Source: Cyclobacteriaceae bacterium (GTDB lineage: Bacteria > Bacteroidota > Bacteroidia > Cytophagales > Cyclobacteriaceae). Taken from it: a stretch of 64,000 nucleotides of DNA. Made by a program: the position numbers and the translations under genes. The stretch is from positions 62,001 to 126,000 of the forward strand of contig JAFIEV010000080.1 in NCBI GenBank assembly GCA_020832305.1. The letters are read 5' to 3'. The notes under the pieces were generated by a model. It ran no database searches. It had not been told where the DNA came from and worked only from the letters and a program-made list of their open reading frames with translations. This document shows, piece by piece, positions 9,088 through 18,624 of this stretch; the first letter of the stretch is position 1; each line of letters begins with the position of its first letter.

Positions 9088-9759
9088 ATGTACTTAAATT
9101 CATGTAAATCAAAAATCAAGATGCCATTTGGTATTTATCTGGTACTTACATTTCTGTTTATAAGCGGTGTATTGACAGAGGTATTTGCTTATGGAGCATC
9201 AGATACTACCTGCATTTACGATGATGAAGGCAGGAAGAGGGCATGCGGCATATTGAAAAATGGTGAGCGGGATGACAAATGGATGCAATACTTTCCCGAT
9301 GGCAGCCTGAGCGCCATAGCCAGCTACCGGAAGGGCCAGCTTAATGGTGAGGTATTATATTTTGATTTCGAGGGAAATATCATTAGCCGGGAACAATGGA
9401 AGGAGGGACTATTAGAGGGATTTTCAGAATACTATTATTCAAACGGTACGACTGAGAAAAAGGGCAATTATGAGGCCGGCCAATATGCAGGTGAGTGGAT
9501 GTTTTTCGCAGAATCGGGTCAATTGATTCGCGTAGGGGAGTATAAGGATGGTTTACCTGAGGGCAATTGGAAGATTTATAATGAAGAGGGAATTTTAATA
9601 CAGGAAGGGAAATATACTGAAGGTCTGGAACATGGCTTGTGGAAGTTTTACAGACCCGATGGTTCATTGGAATTTTATGGTCATTACGATAAAGGAGAGC
9701 AGACGGGCGCATGGTTTAAAGTGAGCCGGCGGGGAAAAGAGAAGTCACTGAAATATTAG
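9088..9759 (+). CDS. secreted MORN-type (YwqK-like) repeat protein
   Basis: This 223-residue protein has a hydrophobic signal (about residues 13-34; an alternative ATG at 9121 would give a shorter signal). It then has about seven tandem repeats of roughly 22-24 residues with the pattern G-x-W-x-x-Y-x-x-(D/E)-G-x-L. Examples are DDKWMQYFPDGSLSAIASYR, GEWMFFAESGQLIRVGEY and GLWKFYRPDGSLEFYGHY. This is the MORN_2 / toxin-antitoxin YwqK-like repeat common in Bacteroidota exported proteins. It probably forms an extended beta-sheet scaffold in the periplasm or cell envelope; no enzymatic motif is visible. The inverted repeat GCAGACA/TGTCTGC just after the stop (9760-9811) may be a weak terminator. 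Confidence 0.8.
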   Translation: MYLNSCKSKIKMPFGIYLVLTFLFISGVLTEVFAYGASDTTCIYDDEGRKRACGILKNGERDDKWMQYFPDGSLSAIASYRKGQLNGEVLYFDFEGNIISREQWKEGLLEGFSEYYYSNGTTEKKGNYEAGQYAGEWMFFAESGQLIRVGEYKDGLPEGNWKIYNEEGILIQEGKYTEGLEHGLWKFYRPDGSLEFYGHYDKGEQTGAWFKVSRRGKEKSLKY

Positions 9760-9861
9760 GCAGACATTCATAATGTAAGATTTACACTTTGTTTTGCGCA
9801 ACCGTGTCTGCAAGAGATAATTTTTTTATATTGAGTTGTTTTTTAATTTAAATGCATTCCC

Positions 9862-11043
9862 ATGTACAAATTCATCCTTTTATTATCGACCCTATGGATT
9901 ATTGCTTTTTCCTGTTCCCCAAAGAAGGCGGAAGAAAGTGAGCAGACAGAGATATTTAAATTTAACCCTGATCCGCAGCCTGTTGCTGAAAGGGATGTAA
10001 AGGTTTTGCCGGTTGGCTCAAAAGCCCCTGATTTTCGCTTGCCTGGCACCGATGGCCGCTTTTACTCATTGAAAGATTTTGACCAGGCCAGGGCTTTGGT
10101 GCTGATTTTTACCTGTAACCATTGTCCGACTGCCCAGGCCTATGAGCAAAGGATAATTGATATTGTAAATGATTACCAGGACCGCAATGTACAGGTAGTT
10201 GCTATTTCCCCAAACTCACCCCTGGCGCTTTTGTATGAAGAATGCGGATATAGTGATATGGGCGATGATTATGAGGAAATGATACTGCGGGCAGCGCATA
10301 TGGATTTTAATTTTCCCTATTTATACGATGGAGATAATCATGAAGGCTCCCTGCCTTACGGGCCGGTGGCTACTCCCCATGCTTATGTGTTCGACGAAAA
10401 CCGAATACTTCGCTATACAGGAAGATTAGATGCTTCAGAAAAACCAGGAACTGCCAATGCCGAAGACCTTCGCGCGGCCATCGACGCAGTGCTTGAAGGC
10501 AGAGAAGTGGAAGTGAAAGAAACAAAAACTTTTGGCTGTTCTGTTAAATGGGCCTGGAAAGATGAATGGACAGCCAAAATCAATAAGGATTGGGAAAATG
10601 CTCCGGTAAACCTCGATGAAATTGATGTTGAAGGATTGAAAAAACTAGTAAATAATGATTCTGATAAGTTGCGCCTTATCAATATCTGGGCTACCTGGTG
10701 TGGTCCTTGCGTGATTGAATATCCTGAATTTGTTATAATTCACAGAATGTTTAGCGGAAGGGATTTTGAATTTGTTTCTGTAAGTGCTGATAAGCTGGAA
10801 CAAAAAGACAAGGCATTAAAATTTCTGAAGCAAAAGCACTCGGCACTTCAAAATTATATTTTCTCTGAAGAGGATAAATATGCTCTAATAGAAGCGGTTG
10901 ATCCCGATTGGGATGGCGCATTGCCCTACACGGTACTGGTTGCCCCTGGAGGGGAAAAGGTATATGTGCAAATGGGCGTGATTGACCCGTTGAAGCTCAA
11001 AAGAGCCATAGTAGATCATCCTATGATCGGAAGGTATTATTAA
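9862..11043 (+). CDS. tandem thioredoxin-fold lipoprotein (redoxin domain + TlpA domain)
   Basis: This 393-residue protein begins with a lipoprotein signal (IIAFSC, Cys 18), so it is likely anchored in the periplasm. Domain 1 (about residues 48-215) is an AhpC/TSA-like redoxin with the active site FTCNHCPTA (Cys 85, Cys 88), a cis-Pro region TPHAYVF and a sequence like the thioredoxin-family proteins that precede a C-terminal extension. Domain 2 (about 240-385) is a TlpA/ResA thioredoxin with NIWATWCGPC (Cys 280, Cys 283). A thiol-disulfide reductase or cytochrome-maturation-type redox role is likely. Two complete redox centres in one chain are unusual. It lies 67 bp before the fucosidase gene. 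Confidence 0.87.
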   Translation: MYKFILLLSTLWIIAFSCSPKKAEESEQTEIFKFNPDPQPVAERDVKVLPVGSKAPDFRLPGTDGRFYSLKDFDQARALVLIFTCNHCPTAQAYEQRIIDIVNDYQDRNVQVVAISPNSPLALLYEECGYSDMGDDYEEMILRAAHMDFNFPYLYDGDNHEGSLPYGPVATPHAYVFDENRILRYTGRLDASEKPGTANAEDLRAAIDAVLEGREVEVKETKTFGCSVKWAWKDEWTAKINKDWENAPVNLDEIDVEGLKKLVNNDSDKLRLINIWATWCGPCVIEYPEFVIIHRMFSGRDFEFVSVSADKLEQKDKALKFLKQKHSALQNYIFSEEDKYALIEAVDPDWDGALPYTVLVAPGGEKVYVQMGVIDPLKLKRAIVDHPMIGRYY

Positions 11044-11110
11044 ATGGTTTTTTATATAATTTGTGATCATATTCAATTTATTCGCTTAACATTAATTCAA
11101 TACCAGCTAT

Positions 11111-12931
11111 ATGAAGCCGAATTTTTTAAGAGATTTTTTTTTATCTGTTATGCTTTTTTTTATCGTCGTGCCTGATCCGGCCTTTTGTCAGACACAAAAA
11201 ATAAAGCATGCCGAAAGGGTTGCATGGTTTACTGATGCGAGATTTGGCATGTTTATCCACTGGGGCCTATATAGCGGGGCCGAAGGATTGTGGAAGGGTG
11301 AAAAGCACCGGCATTTTAACAATTACGCCGAATGGATCCAATATCGAAATCGTATACCCAGGGAGGAATATTTGAAATTGCAGAATCGGTTTCAATGGGA
11401 AGAAATTGATCCCGAAGCATGGGTAATACTGGCAAAGAAAGCAGGCATGAAATACATAACCATTACGGCCAAACACCACGATGGTTTTGCACTCTGGGAT
11501 ACCCGGGTTGGTGACTATGGGTTCACCCATCATGGAGGCAGGGATGTAATTGCAGAATTGGCAGGCGCATGTAAGAAACATGGTCTTAGGCTTGGCTTGT
11601 ACTATTCTCACTGGGTTGATTGGGATCATCCTTATGGCTGGGATCACAATCAGGAATTATTGAAAAACCTCACCGATGATCAGTTCAATACCTACTGGCA
11701 GGAAAAAGTAATCCCTCAGCTTCGTGAATTGCTTACCCATTATGGAGACATTTCTATTTTATGGTTTGATATGTGGTTGCACCATTCAGAAACCATAGTA
11801 AAAAGAGATCAGCTTGAGCAGGTTTTGCATCTGGTTCGGGAGCTTCAGCCTGCCTGCCTTGTAAATACCCGCCTAGGCTTGCATGAAGTAGGAGATGATG
11901 GGGTGGATTTTGAAACACTGGGTGACAACGAATTGGGCTCGGTCTATAAAAAATTTCCCTGGCAGACACCCGGAACCATAGCGCATTCATGGGGATACCA
12001 TGCCTATGATCACAGATGGAAATCACAAGCACAGCTTTTGCATGAGCTCATTAATAATGTAAGCCTAAATGGCAATTATATGCTGAATATAGGCCCCAGG
12101 GCCGATGGAGCCGTGCCTCATGAGAGTATTTTGCGCTTGCAAAATCTGGGAAATTGGCTGGCTATAAATGGAGATGCCATATACGGCTGTACCGGCCTCG
12201 AACTGGCACCCGATGGTCATTATTGGGGACGGTTTACTTATAAATTCGACAAAAGCCAGGGATTGTATAAAATTTTTCTCCATGTCTTTAACTGGCCTCT
12301 GGATGGTACATTATCTTTTACCGGAGTAAAGGATGCCCCTCTCCGTATATATCCCTTATCGGATAAACATCGCGGGGCATTGTCATTTGTTCATAAAGGA
12401 CCTTTGACAGAAATTGAGGTGCCCCGTTTAGCGCCGGATCCATTGGTTTCGGTGTTAGTGCTGGAGTATAAACAGGAGCCCCAGCTAATAGATGCCGTAG
12501 TTCCAAAGGCTTCTTTTGGAGGTTTCTCCTTAAAGCCTGGTAATGCCCGGCCAAAAATTATGGGTGATCAATGGCAAAAGTACGACGGCACTGCACCGGC
12601 GCACTTACTGATAAGCAAAGACCAAACCCTGAAGTGGCAGGTTTATATTGACAAGCCGGGTAAAAGAAAATTTGACTTATCCTACAGCAGCCCAAAAGCT
12701 GATCGCAGTAGGTTTGCTGTAAAGTCCGGTGATCAGTTGTTACAGGGTAATTTTGTCAGAACAGGAAAGGTAGTTGTTGAGCCCAATCAGAATTTTTATG
12801 CTGACCAGTTTGTCGAGACGGAGGTCGGTGAAATAAATTTTGCGGAGGAAGGTATTTATGAGATTATATTGGATGTAAAACCAGGCAAGGGCGAATTGAT
12901 CAAGTTTAACTGGCTGTGGCTACAGGAGTAA
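11111..12931 (+). CDS. alpha-L-fucosidase, glycoside hydrolase family 29
   Basis: This 606-residue protein has a signal peptide (residues 1-26, ending DPAFCQ). The GH29 barrel is clear: RFGMFIHWGLYSGAEG near residues 43-58, AKHHDGFALWDT, GLYYSHWVDWDHP, and the nucleophile region ISILWFDMWLHH with the catalytic Asp. SWGYHAYDHRW and NNVSLNGNYMLNIGPRADG, typical of the family's C-terminal barrel, follow. A beta-sandwich extension occupies about 430-606. It would remove alpha-L-fucose from glycans in the periplasm or outside the cell. There is no SusCD pair beside it, so it is not in a classical polysaccharide utilisation locus here. Family assignment is strong; linkage preference unknown. Confidence 0.93.
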   Translation: MKPNFLRDFFLSVMLFFIVVPDPAFCQTQKIKHAERVAWFTDARFGMFIHWGLYSGAEGLWKGEKHRHFNNYAEWIQYRNRIPREEYLKLQNRFQWEEIDPEAWVILAKKAGMKYITITAKHHDGFALWDTRVGDYGFTHHGGRDVIAELAGACKKHGLRLGLYYSHWVDWDHPYGWDHNQELLKNLTDDQFNTYWQEKVIPQLRELLTHYGDISILWFDMWLHHSETIVKRDQLEQVLHLVRELQPACLVNTRLGLHEVGDDGVDFETLGDNELGSVYKKFPWQTPGTIAHSWGYHAYDHRWKSQAQLLHELINNVSLNGNYMLNIGPRADGAVPHESILRLQNLGNWLAINGDAIYGCTGLELAPDGHYWGRFTYKFDKSQGLYKIFLHVFNWPLDGTLSFTGVKDAPLRIYPLSDKHRGALSFVHKGPLTEIEVPRLAPDPLVSVLVLEYKQEPQLIDAVVPKASFGGFSLKPGNARPKIMGDQWQKYDGTAPAHLLISKDQTLKWQVYIDKPGKRKFDLSYSSPKADRSRFAVKSGDQLLQGNFVRTGKVVVEPNQNFYADQFVETEVGEINFAEEGIYEIILDVKPGKGELIKFNWLWLQE

Positions 12932-13053
12932 GCCATGATGGTTTATAATTCAAAAATTAAAGCAGGGCGCGCTGATAATCGCCTGATTTGTTGATTTATT
13001 ATAAAATTCTGATTTTACAATATGGATGTATGCTTTTTCAGCAGACCCAAAAG

Positions 13054-13090
13054 TAAAAGCCAACGGCCATTTAAAAACCGTTGGCTTTTA
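13054..13090. terminator. bidirectional intrinsic terminator
   Basis: A perfect 13-bp inverted repeat, TAAAAGCCAACGG / CCGTTGGCTTTTA, with an 11-nt loop lies between the convergent fucosidase and hppA genes. The A/T flanks give U-tracts in both directions. Confidence 0.8.
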
Positions 13091-13110
13091 TTATTAACAA
13101 ACTAAGAGCA

Positions 13111-15318
13111 TTAGAAAAGACTCCAGGCAACGGTAACCCCTGACATAACGATGGTAACCATACTCATCAATTTTATCAGGATGTTAAGGCTGGGGCCTGA
13201 TGTATCTTTGAATGGATCACCTACGGTATCGCCAATGACAGCAGCTTTATGGCAGGAAGATCCTTTTCCTCCCATGTGGCCTGATTCGATATATTTTTTA
13301 GCATTATCCCAGGCACCACCAGAGTTTGCCATGAATATCGCCAGTACAAAACCTGAAGATAAGCCACCCACGAGTAAGCCTATTGATCCTGGTACGCCAA
13401 AAATCAAACCTACAGCAATGGGTACCAGAATGGCCAGTGATGAAGGCAATATCATTTCCCTTTGCGCCCCTTTGGTTGAAATGGCTACGCAACGCGCGTA
13501 ATCAGGGGTAGTTTTGCCTTCCATGATGCCGGCTATTTCACGAAACTGTCTGCGCACTTCATCCACCATACTGGCAGCAGCACGACCCACGGCATTCATA
13601 GTGAGACCGCAGAAAACAAAAGACATCATCGCTCCGATAAACACTCCTATCAAAACACGCGGGTTCATGAGGTTCACTTCAAAATAATTCATAAACTCAT
13701 TTAAATGTATTGAATTTAGTTGCGCGCGGTCGGTGATTACTGTAGCGTTGGGAAAAACGTACTCGGGGTTCGAAAGTAGTAAGCGGTCAATACCGATTTT
13801 AAGTTCTTCAATATAAGATGCAAGCAGCGCAAGTGCGGTAAGGGCAGCAGAACCTATGGCAAATCCTTTGCCGGTGGCAGCGGTAGTGTTGCCCAGTGAG
13901 TCGAGGGCATCGGTACGCTTGCGTACTTCAGGCCCCAGGTTACTCATTTCTGCATTTCCACCGGCATTATCAGCAATAGGTCCGTATGCATCGGTCGCCA
14001 GGGTAATGCCAAGGGTTGAAAGCATACCTACGGCTGCTATACCTATGCCATACAATCCCATAGACATATTGTTGAAGTCAAAGCCGGAAGCAAACAAAAA
14101 TGATAATGTAATGCCAATAATTACAGCAATTACAGGAATGGCCGTTGATACCATACCCATGCCCAGTCCGGAAATAATCACCGTGGCCGGACCTGTTTCT
14201 GAACTAAGGGCAATTTTTTGTGTTGGCTTATATTCTTCTGATGTGTAATACTCAGTGGCTTTACCAATAACGATACCTACAATTAGACCTGTAACAATGG
14301 CGCCCCAGATGCCAAGATAGTTTTGTATGTCGAGCGCATAAAGAACAAGAAATGATCCTACAATGATAAGCACAGAACTTACATTTACCCCTTTATGCAA
14401 TGAATTCATAAGCTGTTTTTGCGAGGCTCCTTCCTGAGTTCTAACGAGGTATATGCCGAGTATTGATAATAAAATACCAATGGCAGCGATGAGCATAGGC
14501 GCCATCACGGCTTTTATTTGCGTAGCTCCATCTGTCATAAAAGCTGCTGCACCCAGGGCAGCTGTGGCAAGTATCGAACCGCAATATGATTCGTAAAGGT
14601 CGGCGCCCATACCGGCTACATCGCCCACATTATCACCAACGTTATCGGCAATGGTAGCAGGGTTTCGGGGATCATCTTCAGGAATACCTGCTTCTACCTT
14701 TCCAACCAGGTCGGCACCCACATCAGCGGCTTTGGTAAAAATACCGCCACCTACCCTCGCAAATAATGCCTGGGCTGATGCACCCATACCAAAGGTTAGC
14801 ATGGTAGTGGTAATAATCATCATATTATGAGTGTCTTCGGCCACCGGATAGAAATAATTTAGTACCAGGTACCAGAGGGAAATATCGAGTAAGCCAAGCC
14901 CTACTACCACCAGTCCCATGACAGCGCCACTTCTGAAAGCCACCCTCAGTCCGTCATTCAGGCTTTTGCGCGCTGCATTAGCCGTACGGGCAGAGGCCAT
15001 AGTGGCTGTCTTCATGCCAAAGAAACCGGCAAGACCCGAGAAAAATCCCCCGGTAAGAAAAGCAAATGGCACCCAGTTGTTTTGTAATTGATATCCGTAA
15101 GCCAAAATGGCAAAAAGTATAGTAAGCAATATAAAGAATATAATTACTACTTTGTACTGTTGTTTCAAATACGCCATGGCGCCTTTTCTCACATGTGAGG
15201 CTATGGTCGCCATGGTTTCGGTGCCTTCTTCTTCAGAAGCCACCTGCCGGTAAAAAAACCAGGCAAAAAGTAAGGCAATGATGGCCGAGACAGGTATAAG
15301 CCAAAAAATAGGTATCAT
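13111..15318 (-). CDS. hppA: membrane-bound ion-pumping pyrophosphatase
   Basis: This 735-residue protein with about 16 membrane helices hydrolyses cytoplasmic pyrophosphate and pumps H+ and/or Na+ outward. The diagnostic catalytic blocks are present: [56 protein letters not shown] and a C-terminal [17 protein letters not shown]. The segment [16 protein letters not shown] has Ala rather than Lys after GNTT. In this family that marks the K+-dependent subclass, which includes H+ pumps, Na+ pumps and dual pumps. Ion specificity cannot be settled by eye. It would conserve energy from biosynthetic PPi. The 258-residue gene upstream on the same strand ends 40 bp before it. Confidence 0.96.
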   Translation of the reverse strand: MIPIFWLIPVSAIIALLFAWFFYRQVASEEEGTETMATIASHVRKGAMAYLKQQYKVVIIFFILLTILFAILAYGYQLQNNWVPFAFLTGGFFSGLAGFFGMKTATMASARTANAARKSLNDGLRVAFRSGAVMGLVVVGLGLLDISLWYLVLNYFYPVAEDTHNMMIITTTMLTFGMGASAQALFARVGGGIFTKAADVGADLVGKVEAGIPEDDPRNPATIADNVGDNVGDVAGMGADLYESYCGSILATAALGAAAFMTDGATQIKAVMAPMLIAAIGILLSILGIYLVRTQEGASQKQLMNSLHKGVNVSSVLIIVGSFLVLYALDIQNYLGIWGAIVTGLIVGIVIGKATEYYTSEEYKPTQKIALSSETGPATVIISGLGMGMVSTAIPVIAVIIGITLSFLFASGFDFNNMSMGLYGIGIAAVGMLSTLGITLATDAYGPIADNAGGNAEMSNLGPEVRKRTDALDSLGNTTAATGKGFAIGSAALTALALLASYIEELKIGIDRLLLSNPEYVFPNATVITDRAQLNSIHLNEFMNYFEVNLMNPRVLIGVFIGAMMSFVFCGLTMNAVGRAAASMVDEVRRQFREIAGIMEGKTTPDYARCVAISTKGAQREMILPSSLAILVPIAVGLIFGVPGSIGLLVGGLSSGFVLAIFMANSGGAWDNAKKYIESGHMGGKGSSCHKAAVIGDTVGDPFKDTSGPSLNILIKLMSMVTIVMSGVTVAWSLF

Positions 15319-15358
15319 ATTATTGTCTATTTAGTATTAAAAAATATTTTTTCATTTA

Positions 15359-16135
15359 TTATCGGAAACCTAATATAAGTGCAGAACGCCACCAGGTATA
15401 GTATTTATCTTCGAGTTCCTGCTGTTCAGGGAAGTGGTAATACAATAATTCATCCCCTTGCCCTACAAAGAATCCGTTTTTACAGGTTCTGTATAACAAA
15501 TCTCCCTGGAAAAAGCGAATAACTGTTTTTGTGAGCTTATCTGAGCCAGATACTAAACTTATAAGACAGTCTCTAAGGTGAGGGATGTTCGGATAGGGGA
15601 GGTCCTCAGCCTTGGCACCCACAGGGTCTGTAGCAAATTCATCGAGTTTTAATTCAACAAAGACCAGCTTGGGCACAGAAACAGGTTTACTGGTATCTGT
15701 AACAGTTTTAACCAATTCTATAGGATTGAGGCTTGAAGCGACCCTGGGTGTAACCGGACTAAGTTCCTGATATAGGTGTAATCCCGGGTTTTCTTTGTGC
15801 GTATATGTTCCTTTTTGCAGTTCCAATACGCGCCCATCATCGGTAGTGAGATAGAGGCTTTTAAAAGACGCTAGTGGAAGGCGTTCCAATACCCGGTAAA
15901 TCGTTATATATACTGAGCGTTTGGGGCTGCCATCCGGGTGGGGCACACAACGCTTTTTTATAAAATCAATGGGTATACTGTCACCAGCCAGCCCCTCATC
16001 TATTTCAAAAAAAATTGCCTGCCCCCGAGTTCGTTTTTTGGTACCGGTGGCGAGATAATTTCCGAATTCCTCGGGAGGCAGCATCGACGCGATCAGGGCC
16101 TCCGGAGTTACTGAAAAATACAGGTATGTTTTCAT
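15359..16135 (-). CDS. conserved-looking protein of unknown function, 258 residues
   Basis: I do not recognise the family. The protein starts at an ATG (MKTYLYFSVTPEALIASMLP) and has no signal peptide or membrane span, so it is probably cytoplasmic. Residues ~1-115 look like a compact alpha/beta domain (EEFGNYLATGTKKRTRGQAIFF, PKRSVYITIYRVLERLP). The middle is Pro/Ser/Thr/Val-rich (about 120-165). The C-terminal part holds LVFVELKLDEFA and YYTWWRSALILGFR. Composition and codon use match neighbouring genes. It lies 40 bp upstream of hppA in the same direction and may be co-transcribed with it. Confidence 0.75.
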   Translation of the reverse strand: MKTYLYFSVTPEALIASMLPPEEFGNYLATGTKKRTRGQAIFFEIDEGLAGDSIPIDFIKKRCVPHPDGSPKRSVYITIYRVLERLPLASFKSLYLTTDDGRVLELQKGTYTHKENPGLHLYQELSPVTPRVASSLNPIELVKTVTDTSKPVSVPKLVFVELKLDEFATDPVGAKAEDLPYPNIPHLRDCLISLVSGSDKLTKTVIRFFQGDLLYRTCKNGFFVGQGDELLYYHFPEQQELEDKYYTWWRSALILGFR

Positions 16136-16445
16136 GTAACAAAAAATTAGTGAGTGAAAAGGTAAACTCTTTTATCCGTTTAAAAAACGCCAAAGATTGA
16201 TTTGGCCTGAAAACGAAGTATTAAGTATAAAAATCTTAAAAAATATATTCTATAAAAAGTTACGATGCACAGCAAGCAAGGTTGCATATTTTCAGCGCAT
16301 ATGAACACTCCAGTGTGCACTTAAAACGTTTGTAAGTTTACATAAAAAAAAAATCACTGCCAAATATGCAGGCACTGATTCTGCTCATTAATCTTACATG
16401 TTCAATAGAATCTTTGTATTTTTATATTGAAAATAGCACCTTATT
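16136..16445. other. 310-bp spacer, no gene seen
   Basis: No credible ORF or RNA gene is visible. The right part contains the candidate ung terminator (16343-16380). The rest is AT-rich with short symmetric patches (for example CACTCCAGTG near 16306) that I cannot assign. Confidence 0.5.
16343..16380 (-). terminator. probable terminator of ung
   Basis: AATCACTGCC and GGCACTGATT form an imperfect inverted repeat with one mismatch and a 9-nt loop. On the minus strand the stem is followed by a run of nine or more T. It lies 65 bp past the ung stop. Confidence 0.55.
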
Positions 16446-17108
16446 TTACCATTCTATCAACGCTTGACCTTTGGCGGCTAGCCATTCATTGGCTTTGCTG
16501 AAATGTTTGTTTCCAAAGAAGCCTTTATTGGCTGCAAAAGGGCTTGGATGTGCCGATTGCAGCACCAGGTGTTTTTGATGGTCAATAATTTTACCTTTTT
16601 GCTGTGCATAGGCTCCCCATAGAAAAAAAACGACCCCGTCTTTTTGGTCTGATATAATCTTTATTACAGCATCAGTGAATTCTTCCCATCCTTTTTTTTG
16701 ATGGGAACCAGGGGAGTTGGCCCGAACTGTAAGCGTAGCATTGAGCAGAAGTACACCCTGTGCTGCCCATCGCTCAAGGTTGCCGTTAGGAGGTATTTCT
16801 TTCCCGAGATCAGATTTGATCTCCTTGAAAATGTTAATCAATGATGGCGGCATGGAAATGCCTTCCTGTACCGAAAAGCATAATCCATTGGCCTGGCCCG
16901 GATTGTGATAAGGGTCCTGGCCTATAATTACCACCCTTGTGTCGGTAAAAGAACAATGATCAAAAGCATTGAAAATAAGTCGACCTGGAGGATATACAGT
17001 ATATTGCTGATATTCAGACTTGACAAAATCAACTAAATTTAAAAAATACTCTTTTTGAAATTCGTCTTTCAAAACTTTTTTCCAGGTATCACAAATTTTT
17101 ACATTCAT
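16446..17108 (-). CDS. ung: uracil-DNA glycosylase
   Basis: This 220-residue protein is a family 1 UDG that removes uracil from DNA to start base-excision repair. The catalytic water-activating motif VVIIGQDPYHNPGQANGLCFSV is at about residues 59-80. The DNA-intercalation loop motif LQSAHPSPFAANKGFFG is near 184-200, and LLLNATLTVR lies between them. Length is typical. An isolated gene transcribed divergently from apaG. A 12-bp palindrome, TTGAGCGCTCAA, lies 25 bp upstream of the ATG. Confidence 0.96.
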   Translation of the reverse strand: MNVKICDTWKKVLKDEFQKEYFLNLVDFVKSEYQQYTVYPPGRLIFNAFDHCSFTDTRVVIIGQDPYHNPGQANGLCFSVQEGISMPPSLINIFKEIKSDLGKEIPPNGNLERWAAQGVLLLNATLTVRANSPGSHQKKGWEEFTDAVIKIISDQKDGVVFFLWGAYAQQKGKIIDHQKHLVLQSAHPSPFAANKGFFGNKHFSKANEWLAAKGQALIEW

Positions 17109-17132
17109 ACCGGTTTATTTATATCCGTTAAG

Positions 17133-17144
17133 TTGAGCGCTCAA
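17133..17144. promoter_or_regulatory. palindromic candidate operator upstream of ung
   Basis: TTGAGCGCTCAA is a perfect 12-bp palindrome 25 bp upstream of the ung start codon in the divergent ung/apaG region. Its position would allow a repressor to act at the ung promoter. The binding protein is unknown. Confidence 0.35.
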
Positions 17145-17287
17145 AATAAAAGAAATTTTGCATTTTATAAACCATCAAAAAAATGATTCATCTCGAAACT
17201 GTTTTTTCTAAAATGTCGTTCAAGCTTTTAACCAGACCTTGCGATAATCCTTTCAATATTTTAATATAGCGGCCAATTTAAAAACGT

Positions 17288-17674
17288 ATGGTGACTGCGG
17301 TAACTCATGGTGTAAAAATCAGTGTGGAAACAGAATATCAGCCTGGCTACTCTAGCCCGTTAGAGCAGCATTTTGTATTTACCTATCGTGTTACCATAGA
17401 AAATATGAGTGAATTCAGTGTAAAATTGCTCAGAAGACACTGGTATATTCACGATGCTGAAAAACCCGTTCAACAGGTTGAAGGTGAAGGAGTGATCGGC
17501 CAGAAACCCATTCTCGAGCCGGGTCAGAAACATCAATATATCTCAGGGTGCAGTCTCAGGTCGGGCTTTGGAAAAATGTATGGTACCTATACCATGCAGA
17601 GAATTATGGATGGTAAACTTTTTAAAGTGGTTATACCGGAATTCACTATGATATTACCATTTAAACTCAACTGA
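17288..17674 (+). CDS. apaG: ApaG domain protein
   Basis: This 128-residue protein matches ApaG over its full length. It has the fibronectin-III-like fold signatures FTYRVTIENMSEFSVKLLRRHWYI and VEGEGVIGQKPILEPGQKHQYISGCSLRSGFGKMYGTYTM. ApaG was linked genetically to Co2+/Mg2+ resistance in enterobacteria; its molecular role is unsettled. It is cytoplasmic with no signal. It is followed after 2 bp by a methyltransferase gene and is likely co-transcribed with it. Confidence 0.94.
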   Translation: MVTAVTHGVKISVETEYQPGYSSPLEQHFVFTYRVTIENMSEFSVKLLRRHWYIHDAEKPVQQVEGEGVIGQKPILEPGQKHQYISGCSLRSGFGKMYGTYTMQRIMDGKLFKVVIPEFTMILPFKLN

Positions 17675-17676
17675 TA

Positions 17677-18462
17677 TTGGCATTTAATCGAATTCTGGAA
17701 CTCATTCCACTCTATACAGGCCATTTCCTTCTCAAATCTGATGCACATGGCATTCAATCTCCGTTTGTATTTGAATTTTACACCGAAGTAGTGCAATGGC
17801 GTAACAAAGTATCTGACCCATTGAAAGATCTTGTCAATGAATTGCGGCAAAATCGTGAAAAAATAAACGCAGGAGGCTTTGGCGCTTCAAGCCATAATTT
17901 AATTAAACCAACTACCATTGCAGATATTGCCGGAAGAGCCATCAGCCCCTTTAAAATTTCTTACCTCCTTGCCCGCATCGCCAGGTACTTTAAAATTGAA
18001 ACCATAGCAGAACTTGGCACATCTCTGGGCATCAATGCACTGCGCCTTTCTGAACTGCTGCCAAATGCAAGAATAGTAAGCTTTGAAGGTAATACTGAAC
18101 TGATTTCTTTTGCCAGCAAGCTTTTAGATCGCTATGAAGCCCGAAATGTAACCATCATAGAAGGCAATATTGATGCAACCCTGCCAGAATATCTTCGATG
18201 CGGTAATAGTCCGGAACTCATCTATATAGATGCCAACCATACATCAGAAGCCCTGCTTCGGTATACCCGTTCTTTTTTAGAATACAGCGACAGAGAAATG
18301 ATTTTGGTAATTGATGACATCCGATGGTCAAAAGATATGTATCAAGGCTGGAGAAATATGGTTCAAATGAAAGAAGTTGGTATAAGTCTGGATCTGGGTA
18401 GAATAGGCATTGTTTTTGTTAGACCGTATATCAATAAAGAGCATCATATTTTAAATTTTTAA
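17677..18462 (+). CDS. class I SAM-dependent methyltransferase
   Basis: This 261-residue protein begins at a TTG 2 bp after the apaG stop. That start is preferred because the characteristic segment DAHGIQSPFVFEFYTEV (residues ~23-39) must be included. The SAM-binding Rossmann motif is IAELGTSLGINALRLSE (about 109-125), followed by ARIVSFEGN (acidic ribose-binding loop), LIYIDANHTSEALLRY and MILVIDDIRWSKDMYQGW. The pattern resembles catechol O-methyltransferase-like Methyltransf_24 proteins of Bacteroidota. The substrate is unknown. Spacing implies an operon with apaG. Confidence 0.86.
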   Translation: MAFNRILELIPLYTGHFLLKSDAHGIQSPFVFEFYTEVVQWRNKVSDPLKDLVNELRQNREKINAGGFGASSHNLIKPTTIADIAGRAISPFKISYLLARIARYFKIETIAELGTSLGINALRLSELLPNARIVSFEGNTELISFASKLLDRYEARNVTIIEGNIDATLPEYLRCGNSPELIYIDANHTSEALLRYTRSFLEYSDREMILVIDDIRWSKDMYQGWRNMVQMKEVGISLDLGRIGIVFVRPYINKEHHILNF

Positions 18463-18490
18463 TCACACCCTCGCCAAATTTTGAGAACAT

Positions 18491-18510
18491 GCCCGAAAAT
18501 CAGGCTTTTT
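18491..18510 (+). terminator. weak terminator after the methyltransferase gene
   Basis: GCCcGAaaaTCaGGC forms a short imperfect hairpin followed by five T (18506-18510), 28 bp after the stop codon. The stem is small. Confidence 0.4.
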
Positions 18511-18567
18511 CGTTATATATAATAGAGGGTAATGGTCAACTTTCAATCTAATTATTTGGTTGCAAAG

Positions 18568-18598
18568 TTTGAAATGGCAGGCTATTCAAATAATTTTG
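18568..18598 (+). promoter_or_regulatory. Bacteroidota-type promoter (TTTG-N19-TAATTTTG)
   Basis: TTTG at 18568-18571, 19 bp, then TAATTTTG at 18591-18598 matches the Bacteroidota vegetative consensus (TTTG at -33, TAnnTTTG at -7). Transcription would start near 18605, about 20 nt before the ATG of the coiled-coil gene. Confidence 0.7.
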
Positions 18599-18624
18599 TG
18601 GACTAATTTAAATTTTTTAAGATC

